The notes beneath the pieces are model-generated. The model did not search any database, had not been told where the DNA came from, and saw only the letters and a program-made list of their open reading frames with translations. Below, piece by piece: positions 1-7,310 of a DNA stretch of 64,000 nt (positions within the stretch are counted from its first letter, which is position 1; every line of letters begins with the position of its first letter). Origin of the DNA: an uncultured Eubacteriales bacterium (GTDB taxonomy: Bacteria; Bacillota; Clostridia; Christensenellales; CAG-138); NCBI GenBank assembly GCA_900544555.1, contig UQWD01000001.1, forward strand, positions 62,001 to 126,000. The letters run 5' to 3'. Both the position numbers and the translations under genes were made by a program.

Positions 1-84
1 ATTGAGCAAAAGCTTGGCCGCCCAATCACATATATTTCCGTAGGGGCGGGCCGTGACGAGATTATTGAAAGGGAGAGGGCGTAG
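1..84 (+). CDS. purA: adenylosuccinate synthase, C-terminal end (partial)
   Basis: Only the last 27 residues and the TAG stop are inside the window. They read through a segment TYISVGAGRDEII, which matches the conserved C-terminal strand of adenylosuccinate synthase, the GTP-dependent enzyme that joins IMP and aspartate. The stop lies three bases before the purB start, so the two consecutive enzymes of AMP synthesis are probably co-transcribed. The assignment rests on this short tail plus the purB neighbour. Confidence 0.8.
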   Translation: MEQKLGRPITYISVGAGRDEIIERERA

Positions 85-87
85 GAT

Positions 88-1506
88 ATGGAACATGCGA
101 AATATGAAAGCCCGCTATCGTCCCGTTACGCCTCGCCCTACATGCTTAAGCTGTTTTCAGCGGATACGCGTTACCATACCTGGCGTAAGCTTTGGGTTGC
201 GCTGGCCGAGGCCGAGCATGAGCTTGGCCTTCCGGTAACGGCGGAACAGGTTGAGGAACTGCGCCTCCACGCTCATGACGATATCGATTATGAAACCGTA
301 GCCGCAAAAGAAAAGGAAATCCGCCATGACGTGATGGCGCATATTTACGCCTACGGCCTCTCCTGCCCGAAGGCGGCGGGCGTCATCCATTTGGGCGCGA
401 CGAGCTGCTTCGTTACGGACAATGCGGATCTCATACTATACCGTGACGGGCTTTTGTATCTGCGCAGGCAGCTCCTGAGCGTGATGAAGGCGTTAAGCGG
501 TTTTGCCGCCCGCTATAAGGCGCTTCCGACGCTGGGCTATACGCACTTCCAGCCCGCCCAGCTTGTAACAGTTGGCAAGCGCGCCTGTTTGTGGCTTGAG
601 GATTTGGCGCTCGATCTTGAGGAAATGGATTTTACGCTAAAAAGCTTTAGGCTGCTTGGCAGCAGGGGGACCACCGGCACGGAGGCAAGCTTTTTAAGCT
701 TGTTCGACGGCGATGGAAGCAAGGTGGACGCGCTCAACGCGCGAATCTCCCAAAGTTTTGGTTTTCAAAGCATATTCCCCGTATCGGGTCAAACCTACCC
801 ACGCAAGTTTGACAGCCGCATATTAAACTTGCTCTCGTCTATCGCGCAGAGCGCATACCGGTTCGCGAACGATTTGCGCCTTCTTCAGCACCTCAGGCAG
901 GTTGAGGAACCATTTGAAAAAAACCAGGTCGGCTCGTCCGCCATGGCTTATAAGCGCAACCCCATGCGCTGCGAGCGTATCTGTTCGCTTGCGCGTTATG
1001 TGATGGCCGATGCGGCAAACGCGCCGATGACAGCCTCCGTCCAGTGGTTTGAACGCACGCTGGATGATTCGGCAAACCGCCGCATATCCATGCCTGAGGG
1101 CTTTTTGGCGATAGACGCGGTATTGCGCCTGATGCGCAACGTCGCATCCGGCCTCGTGGTAAACGAAAAAATCGTGGACAGGGCGGTTCGCGAATACCTG
1201 CCATTTATCGCTACGGAAAACCTGCTGATGAGCGCCGTTAAGAAGGGCGCGGGCAGGCAGGCCATGCACGAGCTGATACGTGCGCATTCCATGGCGGCCA
1301 CCGCGAGAATGAAGGAAGGGGAGCCGTGCGATCTTCTGAGCCGGCTGGCCGCGGATGAACGGTTCCCGCTGTCGGCGGATGAAATCACGGCCGTGCTGGA
1401 ACCGTCAGCCTTTATCGGCCGGTGCCCGGAGCAGGTGGATAAGTTCCTATCCGTTCTGCCTTCGTTTGACGATGTGGATGACGTTGAATGTGAATTAAGC
1501 GTTTAG
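88..1506 (+). CDS. purB: adenylosuccinate lyase
   Basis: A 472-residue protein of the fumarase/aspartase superfamily. It cleaves adenylosuccinate to AMP and fumarate, and SAICAR to AICAR, in cytosolic purine synthesis. The signature loop reads SSAMAYKRNPMRCE, the flexible catalytic-serine loop typical of PurB rather than of fumarase or argininosuccinate lyase. The N-terminal SSRYASPYM segment and the TLGYTHFQPAQ substrate-binding motif are also typical. Length is normal for the bacterial family. The ATG follows the purA stop almost directly with a weak AGGAT ribosome site, which suggests translational coupling in a purA-purB operon. Nothing is broken. Confidence 0.96.
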   Translation: MEHAKYESPLSSRYASPYMLKLFSADTRYHTWRKLWVALAEAEHELGLPVTAEQVEELRLHAHDDIDYETVAAKEKEIRHDVMAHIYAYGLSCPKAAGVIHLGATSCFVTDNADLILYRDGLLYLRRQLLSVMKALSGFAARYKALPTLGYTHFQPAQLVTVGKRACLWLEDLALDLEEMDFTLKSFRLLGSRGTTGTEASFLSLFDGDGSKVDALNARISQSFGFQSIFPVSGQTYPRKFDSRILNLLSSIAQSAYRFANDLRLLQHLRQVEEPFEKNQVGSSAMAYKRNPMRCERICSLARYVMADAANAPMTASVQWFERTLDDSANRRISMPEGFLAIDAVLRLMRNVASGLVVNEKIVDRAVREYLPFIATENLLMSAVKKGAGRQAMHELIRAHSMAATARMKEGEPCDLLSRLAADERFPLSADEITAVLEPSAFIGRCPEQVDKFLSVLPSFDDVDDVECELSV

Positions 1507-1755
1507 CTAGATTCCCTTTATCCTCGTCGGGCAGGTCTATTCAGGTAAGGTAAATTATCTGCAATTTTAGATTTCACGGGTCGTTCAATGACCGGCGGCT
1601 TTGTTTGGCTGATAAGGTTAACCAAGACGGGCGGAGGGCATACCGCGTGAAAGCCTTCCGCCCATACGCAGTTTCGCAAATTGGTTATCATTGGCATATT
1701 AACCATTATGGCTTTGCAGATTTTATATAGGAGATAAATTATTTTACGGCAAGGC

Positions 1756-1784
1756 TTGACATCCATTAACTCGTATGCTAATAT
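1756..1784 (+). promoter_or_regulatory. promoter of the tRNA-fMet/tRNA-Met pair
   Basis: A consensus -35 TTGACA (1756-1761), a 17-base spacer and a -10 TAATAT (1779-1784) end 26 bases before the initiator tRNA. The rest of the purB-to-tRNA gap (1507-1755) shows no convincing gene or terminator. Confidence 0.75.
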
Positions 1785-1810
1785 AGTCTTTGCCGTTGAA
1801 AAACGGACGT

Positions 1811-1887
1811 CGCGGGGTGGAGCAGTCTGGTAGCTCATCGGGCTCATAACCCGAAGGTCGTTGGTTCAAATCCTTCCCCCGCAACCA
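1811..1887 (+). tRNA. tRNA-fMet (CAT), initiator
   Basis: A full cloverleaf of 77 bases with encoded CCA. The acceptor arm has the C1-A72 mismatch that marks bacterial initiator tRNAs, the anticodon stem carries three G-C pairs (GGG/CCC), and the loop reads CTCATAA with anticodon CAT. Confidence 0.95.
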
Positions 1888-1925
1888 AAGGAATGCGCGA
1901 ATCTGAGATTCGCGCATTCAAACAT

Positions 1926-2002
1926 GGCGGCGTAGCTCAGTTGGCTAGAGCATTCGGTTCATACCCGGAGTGTCGTAGGTTCGAGTCCCACCGCCGCTAC
2001 CA
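1926..2002 (+). tRNA. tRNA-Met (CAT), elongator
   Basis: A 77-base cloverleaf with encoded CCA and anticodon CAT in loop TTCATAC. The acceptor pairs GGCGGCG with CGCCGCT and the body resembles Firmicutes elongator tRNA-Met more than the lysidine-type tRNA-Ile, although both carry CAT. It follows the initiator tRNA by 38 bases and probably shares its promoter. Confidence 0.9.
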
Positions 2003-2576
2003 AATCAAATTCCATCTATTGATAAAGTGACATTTATCCGTAGGTGGTTTTTGCTTTACCCAAAAGTTCAGTAATGCTGCGGTTTTACATAATTGATCGT
2101 TCTGTATTATAGCTTTTCTTGATAGCTTTAAGAGCCGTTTTGCGAAGAATACTTGACCGCAACCTCGCTTGCTTTCGAGGTTGCGGAGGTTCGCTCCGCA
2201 TCATTCCCAGCAGATAATCCCACGAAACTCGCCGAAGGTCCGCTTGCGGTGCATTCAATGCGTGTTTCTCGACCCCCGGATTCTAGTAGCAGAAGCGAGG
2301 ATGAAGGATATAGTGCGAGCATTCGTGGATTATTAAATCAGCATAAAGACCTGGAAGCAGAAAAGCGGGGTTCATCATCCCCTTGATGAACTCCCGCCCT
2401 ATTATAAAGTGTTTCGGCGCCGCCAAGCTCCGCTGTCGGTCAAAAATGACATAATTGTAAATGCAGCCGTCCGCGTAAATTTACAACCGCTTTGCATACC
2501 GCGTTTGACCCTTCATGCAATAATCATCTCAGGTCAGAAATTATTAAAGCCATTTAAAAAATTTACGCCAAATCCG
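2003..2576. other. gene-poor stretch with a run of small hairpins
   Basis: No convincing protein gene. Between 2161 and 2261 four back-to-back palindromes are visible: AACCTCG/CGAGGTT (2161-2182), TGCGGAG/CTCCGCA (2182-2200), CCGC/GCGG (2240-2249) and GCATTCAATGC (2251-2261). The palindromes leave open frames on both strands (2153-2386 plus, 2128-2322 minus), but neither has a ribosome site. From memory, similar peptide strings recur as hypothetical proteins in clostridial genomes, which would fit a repeated non-coding element. The rest of the gap is plain AT-rich sequence. Confidence 0.35.
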
Positions 2577-3803
2577 CTAATAAGCGAAGCACACCGTTTT
2601 GGGCCGTGAGCGCATCATCTCAATAACGTCCTCCTTCACCTGCCCAGCCTGCCCCAGATGCAGCGTTCGGTGCAGAAACTCAGCGCACATCGCCATGTCG
2701 GATTCCACAAAACCCTGGCGGGTTACAACAAGCGTTCCCGGCCGGATATAGGTATGGTTTTCATCGCAGGGGACAGTGCTTGAGAGGATATTCGCGCTCT
2801 CCATTAGCTTCACAAAACCGCGCCGGTCGGTCCCCTTCACCTTTGTTGCCACCAAATGCGTTTGCGTATATCCCTGATCCTTAAAGCAGACATCAAAACC
2901 GCGCTTCTCCATCTCAACGGCAAGCGCCTGCGCGTTGGCGAGGAGCTGGCGGGCATACTCGTTAGCATGAAGTTTGAGATCCGTAAGCGCCATCGTAAGA
3001 GCCGGTATATAGTTGGAATTGAGGCTTGCGACGATACGGGGCATAGTTTCGTGCACGCGGTCGTAAAGCTCCTTATTGTTGCTCAGGATAATCCCCTTGC
3101 AGGGACCGTTAAACGTTTTATAAGTTCCGCCTACAATAGCGTCTATCCCCTCGTCCAGCGGGTTAGGCAGATAATCAGAGCAAAGCAGCCCGAACGTATG
3201 CGATACGTCGCAGCACACAAACGCGCCCACCTCATCCGCGATAGCGCGGATTTCGCTAAACGGCTCCATGAACAGGTACAGGGCGGAGCCGATGAATATC
3301 AGGGATGGGCGCTCTTTGAGCGCGCGCTCACGAAAAGCGTTGAGGTCGACCGTCAGCGTCTCCCGATCATATGGTATCCCAACGATTTTCCTGTCAAGAA
3401 AGCCCGCTATGCCCTCGCCGCGCAGGGAGTTGTGCCCAAGCGGATCCATGAAGGCCATCAGCGTATCTTTGGGCTTAGTAAGCGCGCATATCAGCACCAT
3501 GTTCGCGTTAGCCCCGGACATCGGATTGAGGTCAACATATTTGGCGTGATAAACCTCCTGAAAAAGCTTTATGCATAGCTCCTCAATGTCATCGTAATAA
3601 ACCGTCCCCGCATGCATGCGCTCATATAAATAGTTGTCCGGGCTGAAGGAGTACATCCAGCCGCGGTGCAGCGCGCCCGCCCGCTCGCCGATGATTCCAT
3701 GCCCCGCGTCCAAATTCAGCTGCTCGCCGCGCCACTTCTCCAGCTTATCCAGCGATTCATTTATGAACGCATAGATTTCATCTTGTGTCCATTCGTTATT
3801 CAC
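2577..3803 (-). CDS. serine hydroxymethyltransferase-like PLP enzyme
   Basis: A 408-residue fold-type I PLP enzyme closest in motif order to serine hydroxymethyltransferase. Visible landmarks are MSGANANM near residue 95 (SHMT has SGSQAN), a GHNSLRGEG segment, CDVSHTFG near 199 for the cofactor Asp and ring-stacking His, GGTYKTFNGP near 226 with the Schiff-base lysine at about 229, and IRPGTLVVTRQGF for the carboxylate-binding arginine. Usual SHMT has HKTLRGPRGG, so this is a diverged paralogue. The substrate may be another beta-hydroxy amino acid or a small aldehyde; I cannot tell which. I chose the GTG at 3803 because GGAGG lies 8 bases before it; the upstream in-frame ATG at 3821 would put that site inside the coding sequence. 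Divergent from a DeoR-type regulator. Confidence 0.8.
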   Translation of the reverse strand: MNNEWTQDEIYAFINESLDKLEKWRGEQLNLDAGHGIIGERAGALHRGWMYSFSPDNYLYERMHAGTVYYDDIEELCIKLFQEVYHAKYVDLNPMSGANANMVLICALTKPKDTLMAFMDPLGHNSLRGEGIAGFLDRKIVGIPYDRETLTVDLNAFRERALKERPSLIFIGSALYLFMEPFSEIRAIADEVGAFVCCDVSHTFGLLCSDYLPNPLDEGIDAIVGGTYKTFNGPCKGIILSNNKELYDRVHETMPRIVASLNSNYIPALTMALTDLKLHANEYARQLLANAQALAVEMEKRGFDVCFKDQGYTQTHLVATKVKGTDRRGFVKLMESANILSSTVPCDENHTYIRPGTLVVTRQGFVESDMAMCAEFLHRTLHLGQAGQVKEDVIEMMRSRPKTVCFAY

Positions 3804-3843
3804 GCTCAAGCCTCCAATCATTTATAGATAGATTCTTGATTAA

Positions 3844-3873
3844 AAGATACTATATTATGAATGATTTTGTCAA
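3844..3873 (-). promoter_or_regulatory. probable promoter of the SHMT-like gene
   Basis: On the minus strand TTGACA (3868-3873) is followed after 18 bases by TATCTT (3844-3849), upstream of the GTG start. The spacer is AT-rich. Confidence 0.5.
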
Positions 3874-3975
3874 TAGAGGCGCATTAAACTATCCTTCAAA
3901 TTTCTATTTTTGTTCAAAACGCATCCTGTTATCCCCTGTTTCTTTTGGTCGAACGCGAATTTTGCATCAAATCCC

Positions 3976-4004
3976 TTGTTTATATGAACATAACATGATA
4001 TTAT
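3976..4004 (+). promoter_or_regulatory. probable promoter of the DeoR-type regulator
   Basis: TTGTTT (3976-3981), a 17-base spacer and TATTAT (3999-4004) give a plausible sigma-A promoter. The expected start would fall just before the GC-rich hairpin at 4019-4040. Confidence 0.5.
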
Positions 4005-4018
4005 TAATCAATAACAGC

Positions 4019-4040
4019 CTGCCGGCTCGCAGGCCGGCAG
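4019..4040 (+). promoter_or_regulatory. perfect 8-bp inverted repeat in the DeoR leader
   Basis: CTGCCGGC and GCCGGCAG flank six bases in an otherwise AT-rich leader, 32 bases before the regulator start. With no T-run it is unlikely to be a terminator. It may be an operator for the adjacent regulator or an RNA hairpin. Confidence 0.4.
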
Positions 4041-4072
4041 AACCAATGAAATGAATGATTGGGTAGAATTAT

Positions 4073-4900
4073 ATGAAAAATAGCGTTGTACTCGTTGAAG
4101 AAAGGCGTTCGCGAATTCTTGGAATTTTAAAGAGAGAGAAAACTGCGACTGTTTCGAGAATCAGCCGTGAGCTCAAGGTTTCCGAAATTACAATACGGAG
4201 GGATTTGGATATTCTGGCGCAGACCGATCTCGTCGTCCGGTTCCGGGGCGGGGCAAAAATCGCGCCCAGTTCGCGCGATCCTTTTCCACGTTTTACGGAT
4301 AAGCAGGTCGTCAACATGAGAAAGAAGGATCTGATCGGAAAGCGCGCGGCGGAGCTGATTGCGGATGACGACGTGGTGTTTATGAATTCGGGCACAACGG
4401 TATTATCCGTAATCAAGCACATTACCCGCAGCAACGTGCGCATTATCACCAACAACGCCGTGGCCCCCTCCGTTGAGCGTTCTTCCAAAGTGAGCGTTAT
4501 CCTTACCGGGGGGGAATGCTGCCCCGACACACAGTCCATGTACGGTGATTTTGCCATGGCCAATATCTCCAAGGTCTACGCGACAAAATGCATTCTCGGC
4601 GCAAACGGCATTATGGCCGGCGCGGGAATAACCACCTCTATCCATCAGGAAACCACTATTAACGGCATGATGCTCAACCGCTGCTCCGGCAAGCGTATCG
4701 TCGTTGCGGATTCATCCAAAATAGGGCGCAGCGTCGATTTTTTGAGCGCTGAAATCGGTTTAATAGACTGCCTTGTAACGGATTCCGACGCAGACCCGGC
4801 TCAGGTACAGCGCCTTGAGAGCGTGGGCGTACAGGTTATCCTTGTGGATGCGGGCGAGCTTGGGCAGGATATGCCTTGCGAAGACGCGGCGTTGGCGTAA
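4073..4900 (+). CDS. DeoR/GlpR-family transcriptional regulator
   Basis: 275 residues. The N-terminal DeoR winged helix (about 8-65) has the family pattern RRSRILGILKREKTATVSR followed by LKVSEITIRRDLD. The rest is the DeoRC sugar-phosphate sensor domain, with MNSGTTVLSV and a VVADSSKIGR segment as in GlpR/FruR-type regulators. Such proteins usually repress a neighbouring catabolic operon and release it on binding a phosphorylated sugar. Here the only divergent neighbour is the SHMT-like enzyme, which is the likely target. No typical sugar kinase or transport gene is adjacent. The ribosome site is weak. Confidence 0.88.
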   Translation: MKNSVVLVEERRSRILGILKREKTATVSRISRELKVSEITIRRDLDILAQTDLVVRFRGGAKIAPSSRDPFPRFTDKQVVNMRKKDLIGKRAAELIADDDVVFMNSGTTVLSVIKHITRSNVRIITNNAVAPSVERSSKVSVILTGGECCPDTQSMYGDFAMANISKVYATKCILGANGIMAGAGITTSIHQETTINGMMLNRCSGKRIVVADSSKIGRSVDFLSAEIGLIDCLVTDSDADPAQVQRLESVGVQVILVDAGELGQDMPCEDAALA

Positions 4901-5067
4901 GCGCGGCGGAACGCATCGATGAGGCCGTAACTTTCGGATTGCTCCCGGCAGAACCGTGTGATTTGCGAGGCGCAGAGAAAAATGACGATGCGCGCCTGGG
5001 CCTTTTCGTAGATATATTTGCCACAGGCAAATTTATAAAGCGTCCAAAAAAACAGAATCTCAAAGAT

Positions 5068-5090
5068 ACCTGCTCATAAGGCAGGTTTTT
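5068..5090 (+). terminator. rho-independent terminator after the DeoR-type gene
   Basis: ACCTGC and GCAGGT pair across a seven-base loop and are followed by TTTT. It lies about 170 bases past the regulator stop; the bases between show no convincing gene. From 5091 to 5368 I see AT-rich sequence with no confident feature. Confidence 0.6.
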
Positions 5091-5368
5091 CATATTGAGT
5101 TAATAGATTATGTATTCAAATGAGGCGAGCGATTAATCAGGAAAAATGGGGTATGGACTTTAAAGCTTCATAATGCAGACCATATCCGTTGACAGACTAT
5201 ATCCCTCTATGCACGCCGGTGACGTTTCGTTAAAATATTTAAACTACAGATTCTATAACCCGCTAACCTAAAAGAAGGTAAATAAAGCTAGTGAAATCGA
5301 GGTTTAAGCCTTGGCTTTTTGTCATTGCGCTAATTTTATATTGTCATGGCAGAAAGCGAGGTGGCGTG

Positions 5369-5554
5369 ATGACTCCCAGCATGGGTCGGCCTAAGTCCGA
5401 GCGGCCTAAGAATATCAAGCTCCAGATACGCGTTGATAAGCAAACGCTGGATGATTTGGATGACTGCGTAAGAAGGGAAAAATCTAACCGGAGTGAAATC
5501 ATTCGGAAAGGCATAAAATTGGTAAAGGCCGAACAAAACGAAAAAGAATTGTAG
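5369..5554 (+). CDS. ribbon-helix-helix (CopG/Arc-type) DNA-binding protein
   Basis: A 61-residue protein. The segment NIKLQIRVDKQTLDDLDDCV gives the DNA-reading strand and first helix, and SNRSEIIRKGIKLV the second helix, the usual ribbon-helix-helix layout; an MGRPKSERPKN leader is common in this family on mobile elements. The start is the ATG with GAGGTG 6-7 bases upstream; a longer frame from 5291 would add a hydrophobic leader without a ribosome site. Such small regulators bind as dimers to palindromes, often next to their own gene, and two hairpins follow directly. A similar but broken gene is found at 38369-38540. Confidence 0.8.
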   Translation: MTPSMGRPKSERPKNIKLQIRVDKQTLDDLDDCVRREKSNRSEIIRKGIKLVKAEQNEKEL

Positions 5555-5584
5555 CTGCTACACTTTGTCGAGTACCGCAGCTAC
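5551..5584. repeat. inverted repeat at the 3' end of the RHH gene
   Basis: GTAGCTGC (5551-5558) pairs perfectly with GCAGCTAC (5577-5584), and TAC/GTA extends the stem inside. The left arm overlaps the RHH stop codon. No T-run follows. It may be an operator, a processing hairpin or a weak terminator. Confidence 0.55.
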
Positions 5585-5595
5585 TATTCCGCCCC

Positions 5596-5638
5596 ACCCG
5601 ATGAAAGATGGTAAATTTATAACATGCCTTCATCGGGT
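5596..5638. repeat. inverted repeat before the 84-residue gene
   Basis: ACCCGATGAA (5596-5605) and TTCATCGGGT (5629-5638) are perfect inverted copies around 23 bases, ending 31 bases before the next start codon. Together with 5551-5584 it forms a tandem hairpin unit between two small genes. Confidence 0.55.
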
Positions 5639-5669
5639 AATCAACAAATTACAACGACGGAGGTATTCT

Positions 5670-5924
5670 ATGTTCGACGCGCTTTTGAATATCGAAATGG
5701 CCGGATTTAATTTTCGGCAGGTTCAAATGATTACGGATCTCATATTCAGCTGTGATTCGCTCGCCCCAACCCAGAATGCGGCCGAGCAGAAGAAGGCCGT
5801 TCTTAGCGGTGCAAAAACCATGCTTGATAGTGCCGTTGAGGAGTTGGATAAAGCAGCAGTCGACGCGTTTATTACGTTTTTTGAGCGGAAGAAGCAATTA
5901 AGATCGCTTGCGCCGATGGAATAA
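5670..5924 (+). CDS. 84-residue protein of unknown function
   Basis: I do not recognise this protein. It is soluble-looking and predicted mostly helical, with a charged C-terminal part (AVEELDKAAVDAFITFFERKK) and no signal peptide or membrane segment. The start is the ATG preceded by CGGAGG with six bases spacing; the open frame extends upstream to 5565 without a ribosome site. It follows the RHH gene by 115 bases that hold two hairpins, so the two may be one regulated unit. Downstream lies a CRISPR leader. It could be a small mobile-element or toxin/antitoxin-like partner, but nothing in the sequence proves that. Confidence 0.65.
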   Translation: MFDALLNIEMAGFNFRQVQMITDLIFSCDSLAPTQNAAEQKKAVLSGAKTMLDSAVEELDKAAVDAFITFFERKKQLRSLAPME

Positions 5925-5995
5925 TGCTACGCATTCACACCGTATGGGGACGTTGCTTATTATTGTATAGCCATTTATATAGCTGCGCAATCCAC

Positions 5996-6153
5996 TTTAT
6001 GGTATAATCCGTGTAGCACGAACCGTAAGCGAACATAAAAACGCCGGTGGGTTCGCACCGAAATACGCACGATTTACACGCTATATCGTTCCGTTAACAA
6101 TGCGTAATTACGATATCTGGCGGGATACGCATGCTTAACCACAAGATATAGCG
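5996..6153 (+). promoter_or_regulatory. CRISPR leader (type I-C style)
   Basis: The 150 bases before the first repeat include a TATAAT box (6003-6008) and the string GTAAGCGAACATAAAAACGC followed by GGTTCGCACC, a layout familiar from leaders of type I-C arrays (GCGAAC ... GGTTCGCACC). It sits on the correct side of the array for the repeat orientation GTCGCCCC...GATTGAAAT. Confidence 0.65.
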
Positions 6154-6305
6154 GTCGCCCCCCTCACGGGGGCGTGGATTGAAATATGGGGAAGCTGCCG
6201 GTTGACCAATGGCGCTGCACGTCGCCCCCCTCGCGGGGGCGTGGATTGAAATAACCGTGTTCAACAGCTATTGCATAAGCCGCTAATGTCGCCCCCCTCG
6301 CGGGG
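6154..6305 (+). CRISPR. relic type I-C CRISPR array: two full repeats, one truncated
   Basis: Two 32-base repeats (6154-6185, 6221-6252) begin GTCGCCCCCCTC, carry a short GC palindrome and end GTGGATTGAAAT, the type I-C consensus. They differ at one base (TCACGG versus TCGCGG). A third copy (6288-6305) keeps only 18 bases and then runs into unrelated sequence. Spacers are 35 bases each (6186-6220, 6253-6287). There are no cas genes anywhere in the window, so the array is either an orphan served in trans or dead. The leader-proximal end is intact while the distal end is cut. Confidence 0.88.
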
Positions 6306-6372
6306 TGGCGGCCTCAGCCTGTCAAAAAAACCTGGGGTTGTGTCGGAGCCGCAACCTCCCATAGGCTTTCAA

Positions 6373-6534
6373 CCGAACCTGACGACATGTGCGTCAGGTT
6401 CGGAATGCCTTGCGCAGCAAGGGTTTCTTTGCGCGGGGCGCTGACCGCGCCAATGTGCAAGCGCTCCATGTTAACTCGAAAAACGTGGCGCTGCCACTTT
6501 TTCGACACACTGAACCCGCGCTGGTTAGCGCGGG
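6373..6534. repeat. cluster of five consecutive hairpins
   Basis: Directly past the truncated CRISPR repeat are five stems in 162 bases: CCGAACCTGACG/CGTCAGGTTCGG (6373-6403, 12 bp), CCTTG/CAAGG (6408-6422), GCGCGG/CCGCGC (6431-6450), TCGAAAAACGTGGC with GCCACTTTTTCGA (6476-6505, one mismatch) and CCCGCGCT/AGCGCGGG (6515-6534). Open frames across it come from the palindromes and lack ribosome sites. It could be a structured RNA or a mobile-element end. Confidence 0.6.
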
Positions 6535-6600
6535 TCTTCGTTCGCATTTAATACCGCTGTTACTTCGTAAGGTTCAATGTTCTGCAAATTAATTAACCGC

Positions 6601-6879
6601 TTACGGCTGGTGAATAGGCTGCGGCTGCACATGCGGGTTTCCCGTACATAACAAACTAAAAACTGCCTTGCATCTTGAGCATTGGAACCAATGTTTGCTT
6701 GCAGCAAAAGACTCTAAGCTGTCATCTGCATGCTTTAACTCCGGTATTGCAGAGCACCCGCGATCCATCCAAGGCCCATAGCCGCAGCAAACGTCGTCAA
6801 TTCTTTGGGCTGACGCCGTTATTGGGAATATGGCTAATAACAAAAACACCGTAAGCAACGCACTGATAAATTTTTTCAT
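6601..6879 (-). CDS. small exported cysteine-rich protein
   Basis: 92 residues. Residues 1-24 (MKKFISALLTVFLLLAIFPI then TASA) form a classical Sec signal peptide with an ASA cleavage site. The mature part of about 68 residues holds six cysteines: a CC pair, one after DRG, CSRC, and one in LLCTGN. It ends in HVQPQPIHQP. I do not recognise a family. The start has AAGGAG seven bases upstream. The cysteines suggest disulfides or metal binding outside the membrane. It is divergent from the 50-residue peptide gene at 7158. Confidence 0.75.
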   Translation of the reverse strand: MKKFISALLTVFLLLAIFPITASAQRIDDVCCGYGPWMDRGCSAIPELKHADDSLESFAASKHWFQCSRCKAVFSLLCTGNPHVQPQPIHQP

Positions 6880-7157
6880 AAATATTCTCCTTTTTTAATT
6901 TGGACGCATGAAACCTCATAGATAGTTATTAACGTGCGTCCAATATAGATAGTAAATATACCCGCAATCCTTATTTGGTAACAAATGATAGCATTAATCG
7001 AAGTATTAAAATTTAATACAACAATATATGCATGTTTTGTAAACGCATAACTTTTTACGAAGCGATTCAATATTTGCCCTACCAATGCAAATCGTATGCA
7101 TTGCCAAGTATATTTTAATCCTTTGCGGCAAAAACTCTTGTTGTGGAGGGATACGAC

Positions 7158-7310
7158 ATGACAGACATTAAAAAAGAGTTAAAACAAAAAAAGATAATCA
7201 ATGGAAGCGGTGACAGGCCCATCTCTAAGATATATCCTGTAATCGATACAGATCTCGCCAGGGATAATATAGAAAATGATCTTTCATCCTCTGATTTACA
7301 GGACCTGTAG
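7158..7310 (+). CDS. 50-residue peptide of unknown function
   Basis: A small gene starting MTDIKKELKQKK and ending SSSDLQDL before a TAG. It has a strong TGGAGGG ribosome site seven bases before the ATG, which is the main reason to accept it. The product has a basic N-terminal third and an acidic, serine-rich C-terminal half, no cysteine and no membrane segment. It could be a small regulatory peptide, a spore-associated peptide or a peptide precursor, but no modification or export gene is adjacent. Confidence 0.6.
   Translation: MTDIKKELKQKKIINGSGDRPISKIYPVIDTDLARDNIENDLSSSDLQDL

Noticed and set aside
4876..5079. 67-codon frame past the DeoR-type gene
   Set aside because: Starts inside the regulator in another frame, has no ribosome site and ends at the terminator; treated as 3' untranslated sequence.
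5996..7310. Whole region as an active defence island
   Set aside because: No cas, restriction, toxin or nuclease gene could be recognised; only the CRISPR relic supports a defence origin.
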